From NCBI RefSeq assembly GCF_000372725.1, contig NW_005200880.1, positions 110,741-174,740 of the forward strand: DNA of 64,000 bases, given 5' to 3'. A model generated the notes under the pieces. That model saw nothing but the letters and a program-made list of their open reading frames with translations, did no database searches and was not told the origin of the DNA. Positions 19,032 to 29,119 of this stretch are shown in pieces. The position numbers were made by a program, and so were the translations under genes. Source of the stretch: Emiliania huxleyi CCMP1516. Its lineage: Eukaryota; Haptophyta; Isochrysidales; Noelaerhabdaceae. Position 1 is the stretch's first letter; each line of letters begins with the position of its first letter.

Positions 19032-20417
19032 TCACACGCACGTAAACATGAGGCGGACGTCCACATCCGGCACAAGCAAGCTGCCGTCCGATCGATAGCG
19101 GAGCAGCTCCTCCTCGTCCACGGCGTCCGTGACGGTCACCTCGTATCTGCGGAAGATGGCAGCGAGCGCGGAGCAGAGGAAGGCAAGGGATGTCTCCGCG
19201 GCGGTGCATCCGCGGGAGCCCACCCCGAACATGCGCAGCGCGCGACTCTCCCCCTGCGCATCCCTCGCAGCCTTGGACAAGGATGGCAGGGGCCCAGACC
19301 GAGGCACGCCAGGGTGCATGGCAAAAACCAGAGAGCCCTCGGGAACGGTCATGCCACGGTACTCGAAGTCTGCGAGAGCCTTTCGCGGGGGGCCGATTGC
19401 GAGGGAATAGGGACACTGGCGCATCACAGCTGCAAGCATCCGTGGCAGGCTCGAGCCGTACGGCTTCGAGGAGCTCTCGAGTTCGGAGCGGATCTCAGCC
19501 TGGGCAGCGGGATCGAGGGCCAACCGCCGGACGGTCCATTGCATCAGAAGGGGGAAGATCTCGCCACCACCAACGCAGGCGGAGACAAGCAACGGGAGGA
19601 CCTCTTCACACTCAGCGTCGCTTCGCCCCGTGCGACGGAGCGCGTCGAGCAAGAGCTCGCGCACACGCTGCGCATAGTCAAGCTTCGTGGCGAACGGGTT
19701 GGGTGGGGCATTTGCCCGCTTGCGGTAACCCGCAAGCGACGAGAGGAGCTCGGAGCGCTCCGCAAGCGAGAGAGAGCCATCAAGATTGGTTCCGCCAAAG
19801 ACGCCGAGCAGTGCACCCAGCATGCAAGCACCCACCGGTCCGGCAGGCCACACTGCGCCATTTGCTCCCTCGGAAGCTCCTGCGGCCACTGCAGCCTCGA
19901 TGGCGGCGAATAGCTCAGGCTCCATTGAAGCCACTGCAGCGCGAACATCCTTGCCGCCAGCATTTTCAGAGAGCCACCTCTGCTGTTCCTTTCGAATAGG
20001 CTGAGCGGCCACGGGGTCGCGCTTCAAGAAGAGGAACTTATCGCCAAACGGGGTCTTTCCGGCGGGCAGCTGGGATCGGCCCGAGCAGGCAGGCAATGAG
20101 TACATCTCATCCACCATCGCCTCACTGACCACCCAAACCTGCCGTATGGGGCCGGTCTTGATGGTGAAGATGTCACCGAACTGCTCGCGGTAGTCGAGCA
20201 GCACACTCCCGAGGGGCTCGCCACCCATCGAATAACGGAAGAGGAAGTCGGGCGCACCCAACCCTGGCAGCTCGAATGGCCCCGGGAGAGCCTTAGATGC
20301 CCGCACGCTGGCACGTGGCCGCCTCGAGATCGCACGGGGTGGTGATCCACGGAAGGGTTGCTGCAAGCCGCTGATATGCGCGGCAGCCAGCGCTCCTATC
20401 ACCGCTGCCGCGTGCAT
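19032..20417 (-). CDS. Divergent cytochrome P450, probably plastid-targeted
   Basis: ATG at 20417, 461 residues, single exon. The N-terminus MHAAAVIGALAAAHISG precedes an arginine- and serine-rich stretch typical of a transit peptide, then LPGPFELPGLGAPDF, the usual P450 entry motif. The heme-ligand loop reads FGVGSRGCTAAETSLAFL, matching FxxGxRxCxG at the Cys. The I-helix counterpart reads VSACVGGGEIFPLLMQW and lacks the AGxDT oxygen-activation motif, and the K-helix counterpart is AAVMRQCP, where the Glu of ExxR is Ala. Thiolate ligation is therefore kept but classical monooxygenase elements are changed, as in CYP74-like hydroperoxide-rearranging enzymes; that parallel is inference. Divergently placed about 200 bp from the next gene. 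Confidence 0.72.
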   Translation of the reverse strand: MHAAAVIGALAAAHISGLQQPFRGSPPRAISRRPRASVRASKALPGPFELPGLGAPDFLFRYSMGGEPLGSVLLDYREQFGDIFTIKTGPIRQVWVVSEAMVDEMYSLPACSGRSQLPAGKTPFGDKFLFLKRDPVAAQPIRKEQQRWLSENAGGKDVRAAVASMEPELFAAIEAAVAAGASEGANGAVWPAGPVGACMLGALLGVFGGTNLDGSLSLAERSELLSSLAGYRKRANAPPNPFATKLDYAQRVRELLLDALRRTGRSDAECEEVLPLLVSACVGGGEIFPLLMQWTVRRLALDPAAQAEIRSELESSSKPYGSSLPRMLAAVMRQCPYSLAIGPPRKALADFEYRGMTVPEGSLVFAMHPGVPRSGPLPSLSKAARDAQGESRALRMFGVGSRGCTAAETSLAFLCSALAAIFRRYEVTVTDAVDEEELLRYRSDGSLLVPDVDVRLMFTCV

Positions 20418-20619
20418 TGTACACCGGCACCGCTCGGTAACCGGACCGGTGCGGGTCGGAGGCGCGCGCGCGCGCGGGCCGGTGCACGGCGCAGAGACAA
20501 AACAAATCGATGCGCTCCGTCTCCCTTCCCTCTTTTGGGTTCCATTTTACAGCCTATTTTGGGCAAGGCGTCTATTCGGTGCTCTGCACGTTAGAGCGTG
20601 CGGCAGGCGTGCGGCAGGT

Positions 20620-21450
20620 ATGAGCTCCTCGTCGCTGGGGCTCCCCACAGCCGAAGAGCTGCTCGACAGGCTGGCCCATCTCGAAGGGCTGAAGCAGGAG
20701 ATGCGGCGGAGAAGTGCCGGCGGCGCCGACAGGTCGGGCCGGTACAGGAAGGTCGACACTGCGCGCCTCTCGTTTATCAACACTGTTGCGATCCCGGACC
20801 TGGCGCTGGGGAAGGTCCCGAGCCGCGCCGACTGGGACATGCTCTTTGGTCCGCACGACGACGACCTCTCCGGCCCCGCGAAGCGAGACGCCTACGCTTG
20901 GGCGGATGCCCATTACCGGGACGATCGTGCGGTCGCAAGCGCAGTTGCCTGAGCTTTCAAGCGCTCGGCAGCGGACGCTGTTGGAGTGGGTTGAAAGACA
21001 CCCCGCCTCCTTCAGCAAACCTGTCGATGCGCCGCGCGGTGCGCCCGCTGTTTATCGGTTTGACTTCGGGGTCTTCCGAGACAAAGGCCTGACCGTTGCT
21101 GATCTCGCGCGTGACGGTACGGCTCGTGGTCTATTTTCTGGCCAGTCAGTCGGGGGTGGGCCGTACCTGCACTGGGTGGCAGGGTCGACGTTTGCCTGGC
21201 GATTTCCGGGCCACATGCAGCTATACCTTGCGTTGCTGCGTCTCAAGCAGACGCCTGTCAGCAGGGATCGGGCCGCCCCACCAGTCGCCCTCGACCTTAC
21301 CGTGGCGCGTGCCGCTTACCGGGACTACGCCGGCGCGCAGCTCGTACCTCCGCGCGCCGCTGCAGGCTCGCGCTCCCCCCGCCCCCTCCCGTCCCGCGTG
21401 TGTGTGCGTCAGGGTTGGTGGACTAATGTTAGAACGGTGTTGGCACGTTA
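20620..21450 (+). pseudogene. Hypothetical protein, reading frame shifted once
   Basis: ATG at 20620 gives 110 residues (MSSSSLGLPTAEELLDRL...) ending at 20952. The coding character then continues in another frame from about 20940 to about 21360 (LPELSSARQRTLLEWVERHP, AVYRFDFGVFRDKGLTVADL, WRFPGHMQLYLALLRLKQTP). The change happens within about 30 bp (20915-20950), too short for a normal intron, so either one base is lost or gained or there is unusual splicing. I recognise no domain; an acidic, aromatic-rich cytosolic protein is all that can be said. It could be a host gene with a recent frameshift or a sequencing error. It shares an upstream region with the divergent P450. Confidence 0.4.
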
Positions 21451-21731
21451 ACGGTTAACACCACAGCCGCAGAGGTGTTAGAACGTGCTAACACTGCCAC
21501 TCGGGAGGTGTTGGCACGCTCCGTTAGAGGGGTGGGGAGGCTAGGCGCGAATTCTTTGAAGGAGCGCTACCAGAGTCCAGAGTTGTCACGCGACCAGGTA
21601 AGGTAAGGTAAGGTAAACTTCTCCACACACACGAGGTGGTGGGGCAAGGGGGGGCAACCCTCGCGTCTCCACGTCTGACGACAGGAGCCCCACGGCATTC
21701 AAAGTGCAAGGCCCAGTGCGCGTGGGTGAGC

Positions 21732-21732
<1 letters not shown>

Positions 21733-21808
<76 letters not shown>
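21733..21808. repeat. (GT)n microsatellite
   Basis: A pure GT dinucleotide tract of about 38 units. It creates long artefactual valine-cysteine and histidine-threonine readings. A short AGGTA tetranucleotide-type repeat lies at 21594-21615. Confidence 0.97.
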
Positions 21809-21809
<1 letters not shown>

Positions 21810-22497
21810 TCACGTCACTGCATCCTCCGCCGGTTCCTCCCGTCGCCTCTTCTTTGTTCGAATGTTTTTCAATCCATCCTTCACGAAGCCCTCCCATGTA
21901 GCTAGCGTTCTTGGCGAATGTCTCGAAATGGCCAGCAGGCGCTGTCTGCTCGCGGTCTGTGCGGGCCGCTCGTCCTCCTCGCCCTTCTTCCGTCCTCCCG
22001 TCCCTCCCCTCCACCATGGCCTTCTCGGCACTTCTTTCTCCATCCGCCTCGCCCTGCCTTTTCGCATCGTGCCGTTCGCCCTCCATTCGGTGACCTCCAT
22101 GGCTGTCCGCCCCTTTTTGGGTGGCGCTCTCGATACGGTTGCGTCAACCTCGACGTCGCTGTCGCCCTCCCCGTCCCCGCCGGCGTCCGTGCCTCGGTTC
22201 GCGTCATCGGTAGCGTCTCCGTTGTTCCCTCGTGCCCCGCCGTCGCCCTCTCTGCTCGGGCCGTTAGCGATTTCGCTCCTCCTGCGTGTCGCCCCTCCGT
22301 CCCCTCCCCTTTCTTCGTCGTCATCGTCGCTGTCGCGAAAGCCCTCCGGTCCCTCGATTCCCTCGCCTATCCCCTCCGCTGCGTCGTCCCAGTTTATATC
22401 CTCATCCTCTGCGCACGTCGCGTTGGCTTCCTCTCTCCCCCTTTCCTCCCTGCCCCTCTCGCTGTCTGGTGTTAATGGACCCCCTTCCTCTCCCTAG

Positions 22498-23198
22498 TCG
22501 GCCACCTTCCCCGTGAGCGCACCAGCGTGACGGTATCAGATGCGGCGTTGCCCTCGGCCAGTAGATCAGCGGCCGGCGGCGACAGTGGGTCAGCGGGTGC
22601 GCGGCCGCAAGAGCGCACTTCGTCAACATCGTCGACGCCGGCTCGGCCCGGCCAAGGCGGTCAGCCGGCCGGCATCAGGCCGAGTGGAGAGCCGTCGCAG
22701 TCGAGTGGAGAGCCGTCGCCAGCAGGTTCTGCAACGCCGATGCAGCCGTCGAGCGGACACGGCCAATCGTCGCCTCTCGCGCGCTGGTCCTTCAGCTCGC
22801 TGATTGGCTCGCCCACTCGGTGGTTGTCCGGCGGAAGTGCGAGTGGCGTCGCCAGCGGTGCCCCACCTGCTGCTTCGTCGTCAACTGGCGGGCAGCCCAC
22901 GCCGCAGCCACGCCGCCGTAGGCGATCGCATCGTCCGGCCACCGCCACCGCTGCCGCCTCCGCCGCCGCCTCCGCCTCCGCCTCCGCCTCCGCCTCCGCC
23001 TCCGCCTCCGCCGCTCAAGCGCCGGTCGTGCCGGGGGGTGACGGCTGGCGGGAACGGGCGAGGGAGACGAAGAAGAGGAAACGGGAGGAGGAACGGCGTT
23101 TATACGATGCGGGCGACCCGACTGCCGTGCGACTGTATGAGGAACGGGCGAAGGAGGAGAAGGAGAAGCGGCGGCGAAAGCGCGAAGGGGGCTCATAG
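22498..23198 (+). CDS. Low-complexity Ser/Pro/Ala-rich protein with charged C-terminus, uncertain
   Basis: A frame opens after the acceptor-like CTCCCTAG at 22497 and runs to 23198. It has Ser/Pro/Gly-rich and alanine-serine repeats (from GCCTCC units at 22960-23010), then a highly charged helix (KKRKREEERRLYDAGDPTAV, followed by RLYEERAKEEKEKRRRKRE). The C-terminal coiled-coil-like part looks like real protein; the middle could be simple-sequence DNA. No ATG is seen in frame near the start, so an upstream exon is needed. Function unknown; nucleic-acid binding through the basic tail is possible. Confidence 0.3.
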
Positions 23199-23224
23199 AT
23201 AGTATATGGCACGCCTTCGGAGTG

Positions 23225-23305
23225 AGGGAGGGGTTCAGAAGGGTTCAGAAGGGGTTCAGAAGGGGTTCAGAAGGGGGTCAGAAGGGGTTCAGAAGGGGTT
23301 CACAC
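23225..23305. repeat. Short tandem repeat, unit about GGGGTTCAGAA
   Basis: Six or seven copies of AGGGGTTCAGA with length variation, directly downstream of the low-complexity reading frame. Confidence 0.85.
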
Positions 23306-24417
23306 CATGATGCAACCGATTGGTTGGCATCCGTAGAGTGAGAGGCGCCAGGGGCCCAGCGCGGCGCCCCTTGAGTGCTTTATACCGGATTTTGATGTTA
23401 GTGGCAAAACCGCGGAACCGAAAATGGCGTTTAATTTTGCGCCCCTGCTGCGCCCCGCCTGCGGCGGCGCTGCGCGCCGCTTACGCGCGCTGCGCGCGCT
23501 TTCTTTTCTCTCTTTTCACACTGTAATTTTACCAAAAAAATGCCTATTTTTTCTCCTTGAATCCAGCACTTGCGCCTTGGTCCGATAAGCTGTGTCCTTC
23601 TCCCAGTCTGGTCGTGGTCGAGACCGAGGTGCCGAACTGAGAGGCACTACTGGAGGCTACCTCCGGCCACCGCTCGACTACCAAGGCACATGGCCGGTCC
23701 TGTGGCTTGCCTGGACTCGCTCAGAAGCCTCAATTCGCGCACACCTTTGCTCTCTGGCTCCGGCGAGTGCGTTCAGGCCACACAAGCAGGCGACGCCGAG
23801 CACCCGCAACGCATCTCGCTGGGGCGCCACCTATCGACCCGACTGATTGGCAGCATCAAAGCCGACCCCATGACGGTCCTTCAGCCCCACGAGATAGGCA
23901 GTTGCGCCCTGATCTCGGTCCAAGACGGCCAACGCCGTGTCCGGCACCTGCTGGCTGCTTCACGGGGATGCCCCCCCCGGACACATGCTGCAGCCCCGAG
24001 TGGATGTATTGGTCGTTTGTGGGTCCCACAAGACTACTCTAGTAGGGGCCAGGCGCTTGAGCGTCGGCGGTACACCTGTGCAGATGTTGCACGGGTGAAA
24101 TGGCTCCTCGTACAGGGTAGGAGGCAGGTGGTGGGTTTGAGTGTCGTGAGTGCTTGCAGCCGCGAGTGTAGCACCGTTTGTGACTCCCATGGATGCAGTT
24201 GGGTGGGGCACGGTGCTGGGGGGCGGTCCGGTGCGCCACAACAGCCTCCCTGGCTGACCCCCATCCAGTTCAGCACCTCCATCCTGACCGTGGAACCCCA
24301 ACTTCAACCGGTCATATCTCGGGCGGACTGGCACCTCAGGAGCTCATCCTGGGCGGTTTTGGGGAGTCTTGGGGGTGTACTTGAAGGTGGTAAAAAGAGT
24401 TTTGCACCGCAGCTTAA
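23306..24417. other. Unassigned stretch with a long open frame
   Basis: Plus-strand frame 23570-24433 stays open for 287 codons (starts MRLGPISCVLLPVWSW) but is rich in Arg, Cys, Ser and Trp, with no recognisable domain and no neighbouring exon structure; I do not call it a gene. The segment near 23440-23510 is rich in CGCGCTGC repeats. Nothing else is supported. Confidence 0.35.
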
Positions 24418-25681
24418 CCGGCGGGCGTGCTGAGCAGCGTGAAAACAGAAGGACACAGCTTATGCCGCCTTCTCTCCACGTTTGGCCTCACGACGCTGCT
24501 GCTCGGTGGCGCTTTCTCCAAGGAGTGCGTAATCAAAGACGTCGGGAGGAGGCTGCCATGGGCACCCGGCTGGTCGTTCAAGCTCAAGGATTGCACCGTG
24601 CTCTCCCTGAGCGACGCTGGCCTTGGTGACTCCGGAGTCAAGGTGCTTGCTGCATCACTGGCAGCTGGCGGTGGCGCCCCGAACGTCGTAGAGGTGAACC
24701 TCTCCAACAACGGAATTGGCGACGAGGTGTGTGCCAATGGTCACGGCCACTCACGGCCACTAGACGCCTCACCAATCTCCGACACCGTGCCTCCGCCGGA
24801 CAGGGCTGCGTCGCCCTCGCCGACGCGCTATCTTCGCCCGGCTCGGGGCTGGCGACGCTCTACCTCGAGCGCAACGCGATCGGAGACCGCGGCGCCATTG
24901 CCCTCGGCGCTGCGCTCGAGCGAAACACCGCCCTCGAGACGCTGGGCTTACTCGGCAACGAGCTGACCGACGCTGGCCGTGCGGCGCTGCACAAGGCCCG
25001 CTTCGCCGGCTCCGGGCTGTCCATGCCCGGCGCGGAGGACGAGTACCAGCGCCTGGGCAGCAACGGCCCAGCGCGTGTCAGCGCGCAGCAGCAGCAACAG
25101 CCTGGCAGGCTGACGGACAAAGCAGCGGCGGCGGCGACGCGGCCTCCTCCGCCAGCCCCTCACCCGCCGCCCCAGGCAGCCCCGCCGGCGTGTCGCGCGA
25201 TGTGCGGCCGCGCGACTTGCTTGGAGATGCAGCGCATCGGACAGCACTGTGAGGAGGTTGCCTTGCTCTGCGGAGACGCGTGCGCAGGATGCTGCACCGC
25301 CACGTCGCCGCCAGCGCGTCCGCCGCTGCCGCCCGCTCTGCCGCCGTGTGTCGACACCGTCTCAGGCTGCTCTCCGCCTAGACACTTCCTAGACACTTCC
25401 TAGACACTTCCTAGTGATGTCGCAGGCTGCTCTCCGCCGACAGCCACGCCTTCTGACCCTTCCGTTCTTCCCCCCCCATGAGCGCTCTCAGTAATGGCTC
25501 CTCAGGCTGCTCCGACGACAGCCGCGGCGTGTGTGCCGCCGCGCCCTCTCTGGCCTCCCGCGTCTGCCGCGCGACCTGCGGCGTGTGCGACGGCTACGGC
25601 GTGCCGCCCGAGGAGGCGACGCGTAGCGCCGTGCCCGTCGCGTGCCCCACCCAGTCCACCCACCCACACTCGGCGGATTGA
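24418..25681 (+). CDS. LRR protein with C-terminal Cys-rich/ShKT domains
   Basis: Proposed exons: about 24418-24726 (5' end not found), 24804-25365 and 25506-25681. RNI-type LRRs read VLSLSDAGLGDSGVKVLAAS, VNLSNNGIGDE joined to GCVALADALSS, YLERNAIGDRGAIALGAALE and LLGNELTDAGRAALHKA. A Pro/Gln-rich linker leads to an eight-Cys segment (CRAMCGRATC...CGDACAGCC). Splicing at 25365/25506 then restores a ShKT-type module: CVDTVSGCSDDSRGVC, then CRATCGVC. ShKT domains are six-Cys modules that occur in secreted or surface proteins, where they bind channels or proteins. The first intron is GT-AG. The second is GC-AG and carries CTCAGGCTGCTC at both borders, with a third partial copy inside. Probably an extracellular or lumenal recognition protein; the signal peptide would be in a missing first exon. 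Confidence 0.7.
25380..25412 (+). repeat. TAGACACTTCC tandem repeat within an intron
   Basis: Three copies of TAGACACTTCC inside the GC-AG intron of the LRR-ShKT gene. The same 11-mer occurs in inverted orientation at 29680-29790. Confidence 0.85.
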
Positions 25682-26028
25682 CACTGCGGGTACCCCCCAG
25701 CGGGTACCCCTTCACACCGGTGGACCTCCGGGGGTGGCGAGGAGTCCCGACATCCGTACTGGGGGGCCTGCACATATGCCCCCTCCCCCCGCGGTGGAGA
25801 GGACGCGCTCAGGCCTACCATACCTCCAGAGGATCGAACCCAGTGTGGGTTCGGTCCCGTGGGTGATATGGTAGCCCCTGCCGACGCCTCACTCCCCTCA
25901 TCATCTCGCCCCCCCCCCCTCGGCGCCTGCGGCGGGTACCTGGGGCTGCGCCCCAGACCCCCTCGACTGGGGGGACCCCCCGCGAGAGCACCCCCGTCGC
26001 CCCCGGGGGCCCGTCGACACCCCAGGCT
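25682..26028. other. Gene-free interval with a palindrome (25816-25873) and a dispersed GC-rich repeat
   Basis: 25816-25873 is a 58-bp imperfect palindrome. Its outer stem is TACCATA/TATGGTA and its inner stem GGATCGAACCCA/TGGGTTCGGTCC around a GTG loop. The inner stem resembles a tRNA T-arm, but no tRNA cloverleaf fits. 25984-26026 is the inverted copy of the 43-bp repeat at 5229-5271 and ends against the stop codon of the next minus-strand gene. Confidence 0.6.
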
Positions 26029-27660
26029 CTAGAGGACGACGGCCTCCAGCTCGGCCAACTTCTGGCCTATATCGTTGGCCATGCCGACGCCCGTGTGCAT
26101 TCCTCGCGGATAAGCCGACGTGTCCAGCGGGAAGGATGTGACGTACGTCCTCCCGTCCATCCTACAGAGGCAAAAAGGAGCAGAGTGACACGGGTGACGG
26201 CCGTCGGCCGTGCCTCAGGCTGTGGAGGGCACGTGAAGCCCCGGTACTCGGCCTCCTCGGGCTCCCACAAGCACTCGCGGCTCAGCGCGGCCGCCGGGTC
26301 CCAGAGCAGCTCGGCGGCGCGCTCCAAGAAGAGGCACAGGAGCTTGTGATCCCACACGCCCGCCACAGCTGGGTTGGAGAGGTCCGGAGAGGGAGGGAAG
26401 AAGACCCATCCCGGCACGTCCGGCGCACAGAGGCACGGGAACATGAAGCAGCCGTAGCGGGCAATATAAATCACCATCGCAGCGAGCGTCGTGCAAATGC
26501 CGAGCGCGATGAGCGCACCCGAACCGTGGGCAAAGCACGTAGCCGGCCCGTCAGAGAGGTACGGGATGGAGTTCCACAGGATGCCAAAGTAGACCATCGA
26601 GATGGGCACGGACCACAGCCAGAGGGACGAAATGGGGAATGTATGCCACAGGAAGAACTGGCCGTACGTCCAGAACATCAGGTATGTGTGCGTGGCCATC
26701 GCCAGGATCGTGGTAGTGCGCCCGACGCGCGGGGCCATGAAGTAGGCGACCGTTTTGTCCTTGGTTCCGCTGGATAGGCAGCCCGCCCACCAGACCGCGG
26801 CGAGCATACCGCCGGGGATGCCCGAAACGACCACTGCGGTAATCATCAGGGCTCCAAGGTCACCCGCTGGATTGCCCGTGTTAAGCTCCATCATGCATGT
26901 GGGCTGGAAAAGCGAAAAGTACGAGATGAAGACCACAGTCGTGATCTCTGTAAAGACCGCCCAGTAGCAGATCATCGGCGGGTAGGCATAGGTCTGGCCC
27001 TCGTACCTGAACGCAGAGCCACCTCAAACCGGTCAACCTGCGTGGCCGCCGGGGCCGGTGTTGCTCTTCCGACGAGCGCAGGGCTCAACACGACACCACA
27101 GAAGAGCAGGAAGAAGAGGAGGCAGACGAATGAGCAAACGAGCGGGGCGACGTAGTTGAGTACCTGCGCGTACTTGAACGCCCCGCCCCCGACGACCAGG
27201 AGCAGTGCGGACGCAACACCGATGGCGGAGACCGCGGCGGCACGCTCGTACTGCTGCTCGGGCGGGGAGGGAGCCGGCGACGGGAGGAGGTCACGTTCGC
27301 TCACCAACGCCTGCTCGGAGAGGCTGATCAACTTCTCCGCTGCGGCAAGCGACATTCGCGAGGGCGAGCCGAGAACAATTTCTCTCTTCACGTCATGAAG
27401 AGCACTTGCCAAGCCCATTTTTGATCTGTACTCGGAAGCGGCGAGGGTCAAGACCGAAGGGTCAACAGACTGCCGTTCGATCCTGGTCCTGTCGGCCACG
27501 ACCCCCACCGGGCTTCCGTCTCGCCACTCGCACCCGAGGATCACCACAAGCATTTCGAGGCTGTGTCGCATCCGCCAGATCAGGCGGTCGATGTGAGCCA
27601 GCACAACCTGCACCGCGGTTCGGGATCGCTCATGGCAAAGAGAGAGTGTGAGGTTGGACT
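26029..27660 (-). CDS. Multi-pass membrane protein, unknown family
   Basis: A minus-strand gene assembled from at least three coding blocks. Block 1 (about 27660-27050) begins after an acceptor near 27610 with HIDRLIWRMRHSLEMLVVIL and ends in two hydrophobic spans (AAVSAIGVASALLLVVGGGA, VAPLVCSFVCLLFFLLFCGV). Block 2 (about 27020-26200) reads FRYEGQTYAYPPMICYWAVF and carries about five further spans. Block 3 is 26161-26029, after a CTGTAG acceptor: DGRTYVTSFPLDTSAYPRG, ending KLAELEAVVL at a TAG. Exact junctions between blocks were not resolved; the first is near a short GT...AG interval at 27000-27035. An N-terminal extension to 28093 is rich in Ala/Pro and doubtful. No known transporter or receptor signature is visible. 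Confidence 0.5.
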
Positions 27661-28093
27661 GTCGTGTCTGTCTGTTTGCGTGATCTTGGGTCTGGGGTTG
27701 TGCCTTTGTGTGAGGGCGCACATTGGAACGCATCTCATGGACAACAACGTCCAAGGGCCAAGCCGGTTCCGGCGCCGCATTGTCCCAGCAAGGCACCTCC
27801 CCATCGCCGTGCAGCGCTAGCGGGGAGTCTGAGCTCGAAGCTGCCTCTAAAGCTGGGGTTGCTGCTCGGTTCGGGAGATAACCTGTACGCGCTGGAGGCG
27901 CTGCAGAGGCAGGCCCTGGAGGCGCTGCAGCGGCAGGCCCTGCACCCGATGCAGCGGCAGCGGGAAGCAAGGGCGCCGCCTCCCGTGTGTATTTCACCCT
28001 GCGGGGCCACATTGCAGAAGGCTGCACTTTCAGTGCTACACCCCGCCACGCGCCGGCCGCCGAGCGCGCCGGGCACGACAACAAAAACGACAC

Positions 28094-29119
28094 TGCGCTG
28101 CGGCCGAGTCCTCCGGTTCCGGCCCACGCTCAGCCGTTTCGATGTTTTGCCTGCCGTCTATTGCCGCCGCGCCACCTTACCACCGACCCTTACCGTGCCG
28201 CGCCGCCTTTTCCGTTACTTTCTGCTCGAGGCCTCGAGCTCGATCGATACGTCGCAGTTGGTTCCCTTGCTCCAAGCGCTTACCGCGTTGGTGTCCAGTC
28301 CGAGCCTGGCTGTTCTTCACCTTCCTACCTACCTACCTAAGCGCTTGCGCGTTCGGAGAGAGAGGTGGTTGTTTGTCGCTTTAGTTTTATTCAGGTTTGT
28401 TGTTGGTGATCTGATCACCCGAATGCCACGTTCGGATCGCCCCTCATCGCAAACCCTGTCAGCAGTTCACCCTCGGGTAAATAAATAAACAAAGAGTTGG
28501 ACAAATACCAAATTCCAAATCGCAAACATAGAAACCCAAACACAGGCGGCGACGTGGCATACGAGCTCATAGGAGAAGGAGGCGGTCACAAGTTCCAAGG
28601 ACGCAAATAAATAAATAAAAACGGACACCAGTGGTAAGTACCCTGAAAATTAGTGGAACGCCCACAGTTGAACGTGCATTAGTCAACTCTCCTCTTCGGC
28701 CCTCGGCCGTCCATCGGCCGTCCATCCATCGGAAGACGGCATGGCCATGGCATTCTGGAGCGTCTGTCCCATGGCCGCCATCCTCATTTTTGCTGCGCTT
28801 CCAATACCTGCGGTGGCGGTGCCAGTGCCCGACTCGACTGGCACTGGCGGACAAGCCACAGAGGTCGGTGGCCTGTCTGACTACCACAGCGCGGTAACAT
28901 GAGATCCGCGGTACAGATGGACCATTACGATTACGTATATCGCTACAATACAAGCGTGTGCTGGGGCCGAGACCCGCGTTACATATGCACCAACACTCAA
29001 GTACTACTCCCCATAAGTACACCACAGAACTGACACAGTGGTCAAACGATTGTCGGATGCTCGGAGCGGATCAGGCCATGCACTTCAAGGCTTCTAGCTT
29101 CATCAGGCGCCAGCACCGG
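28094..29119. other. Intergenic; A/T-rich island and dispersed motif
   Basis: 28480-28630 is AT rich for this genome and contains ATAAATAAAAACGGACACC, which recurs at 42091-42109. A CCTACCTACCTA motif lies at about 28325. No gene recognised on either strand; weak open frames only. Confidence 0.45.

Noticed and set aside
21586-22086. Long frames with poly Thr-His or Val-Cys
   Set aside because: They are translations of the (GT)n tract and its flanks.
22090-22500. Ser/Pro-rich frame as a surface glycoprotein
   Set aside because: Composition follows the pyrimidine-rich DNA; no signal peptide, no start context and all three frames are similarly open.
25816-25873. tRNA gene
   Set aside because: Only a T-arm-like stem is present; no acceptor, D or anticodon stems can be drawn.
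28567-29025. 152-codon minus-strand frame (MVYLWGVVLECWCICNAG...)
   Set aside because: Spans AT-rich repeats and tandem CGTCCATC DNA, with no domain and no splice context.
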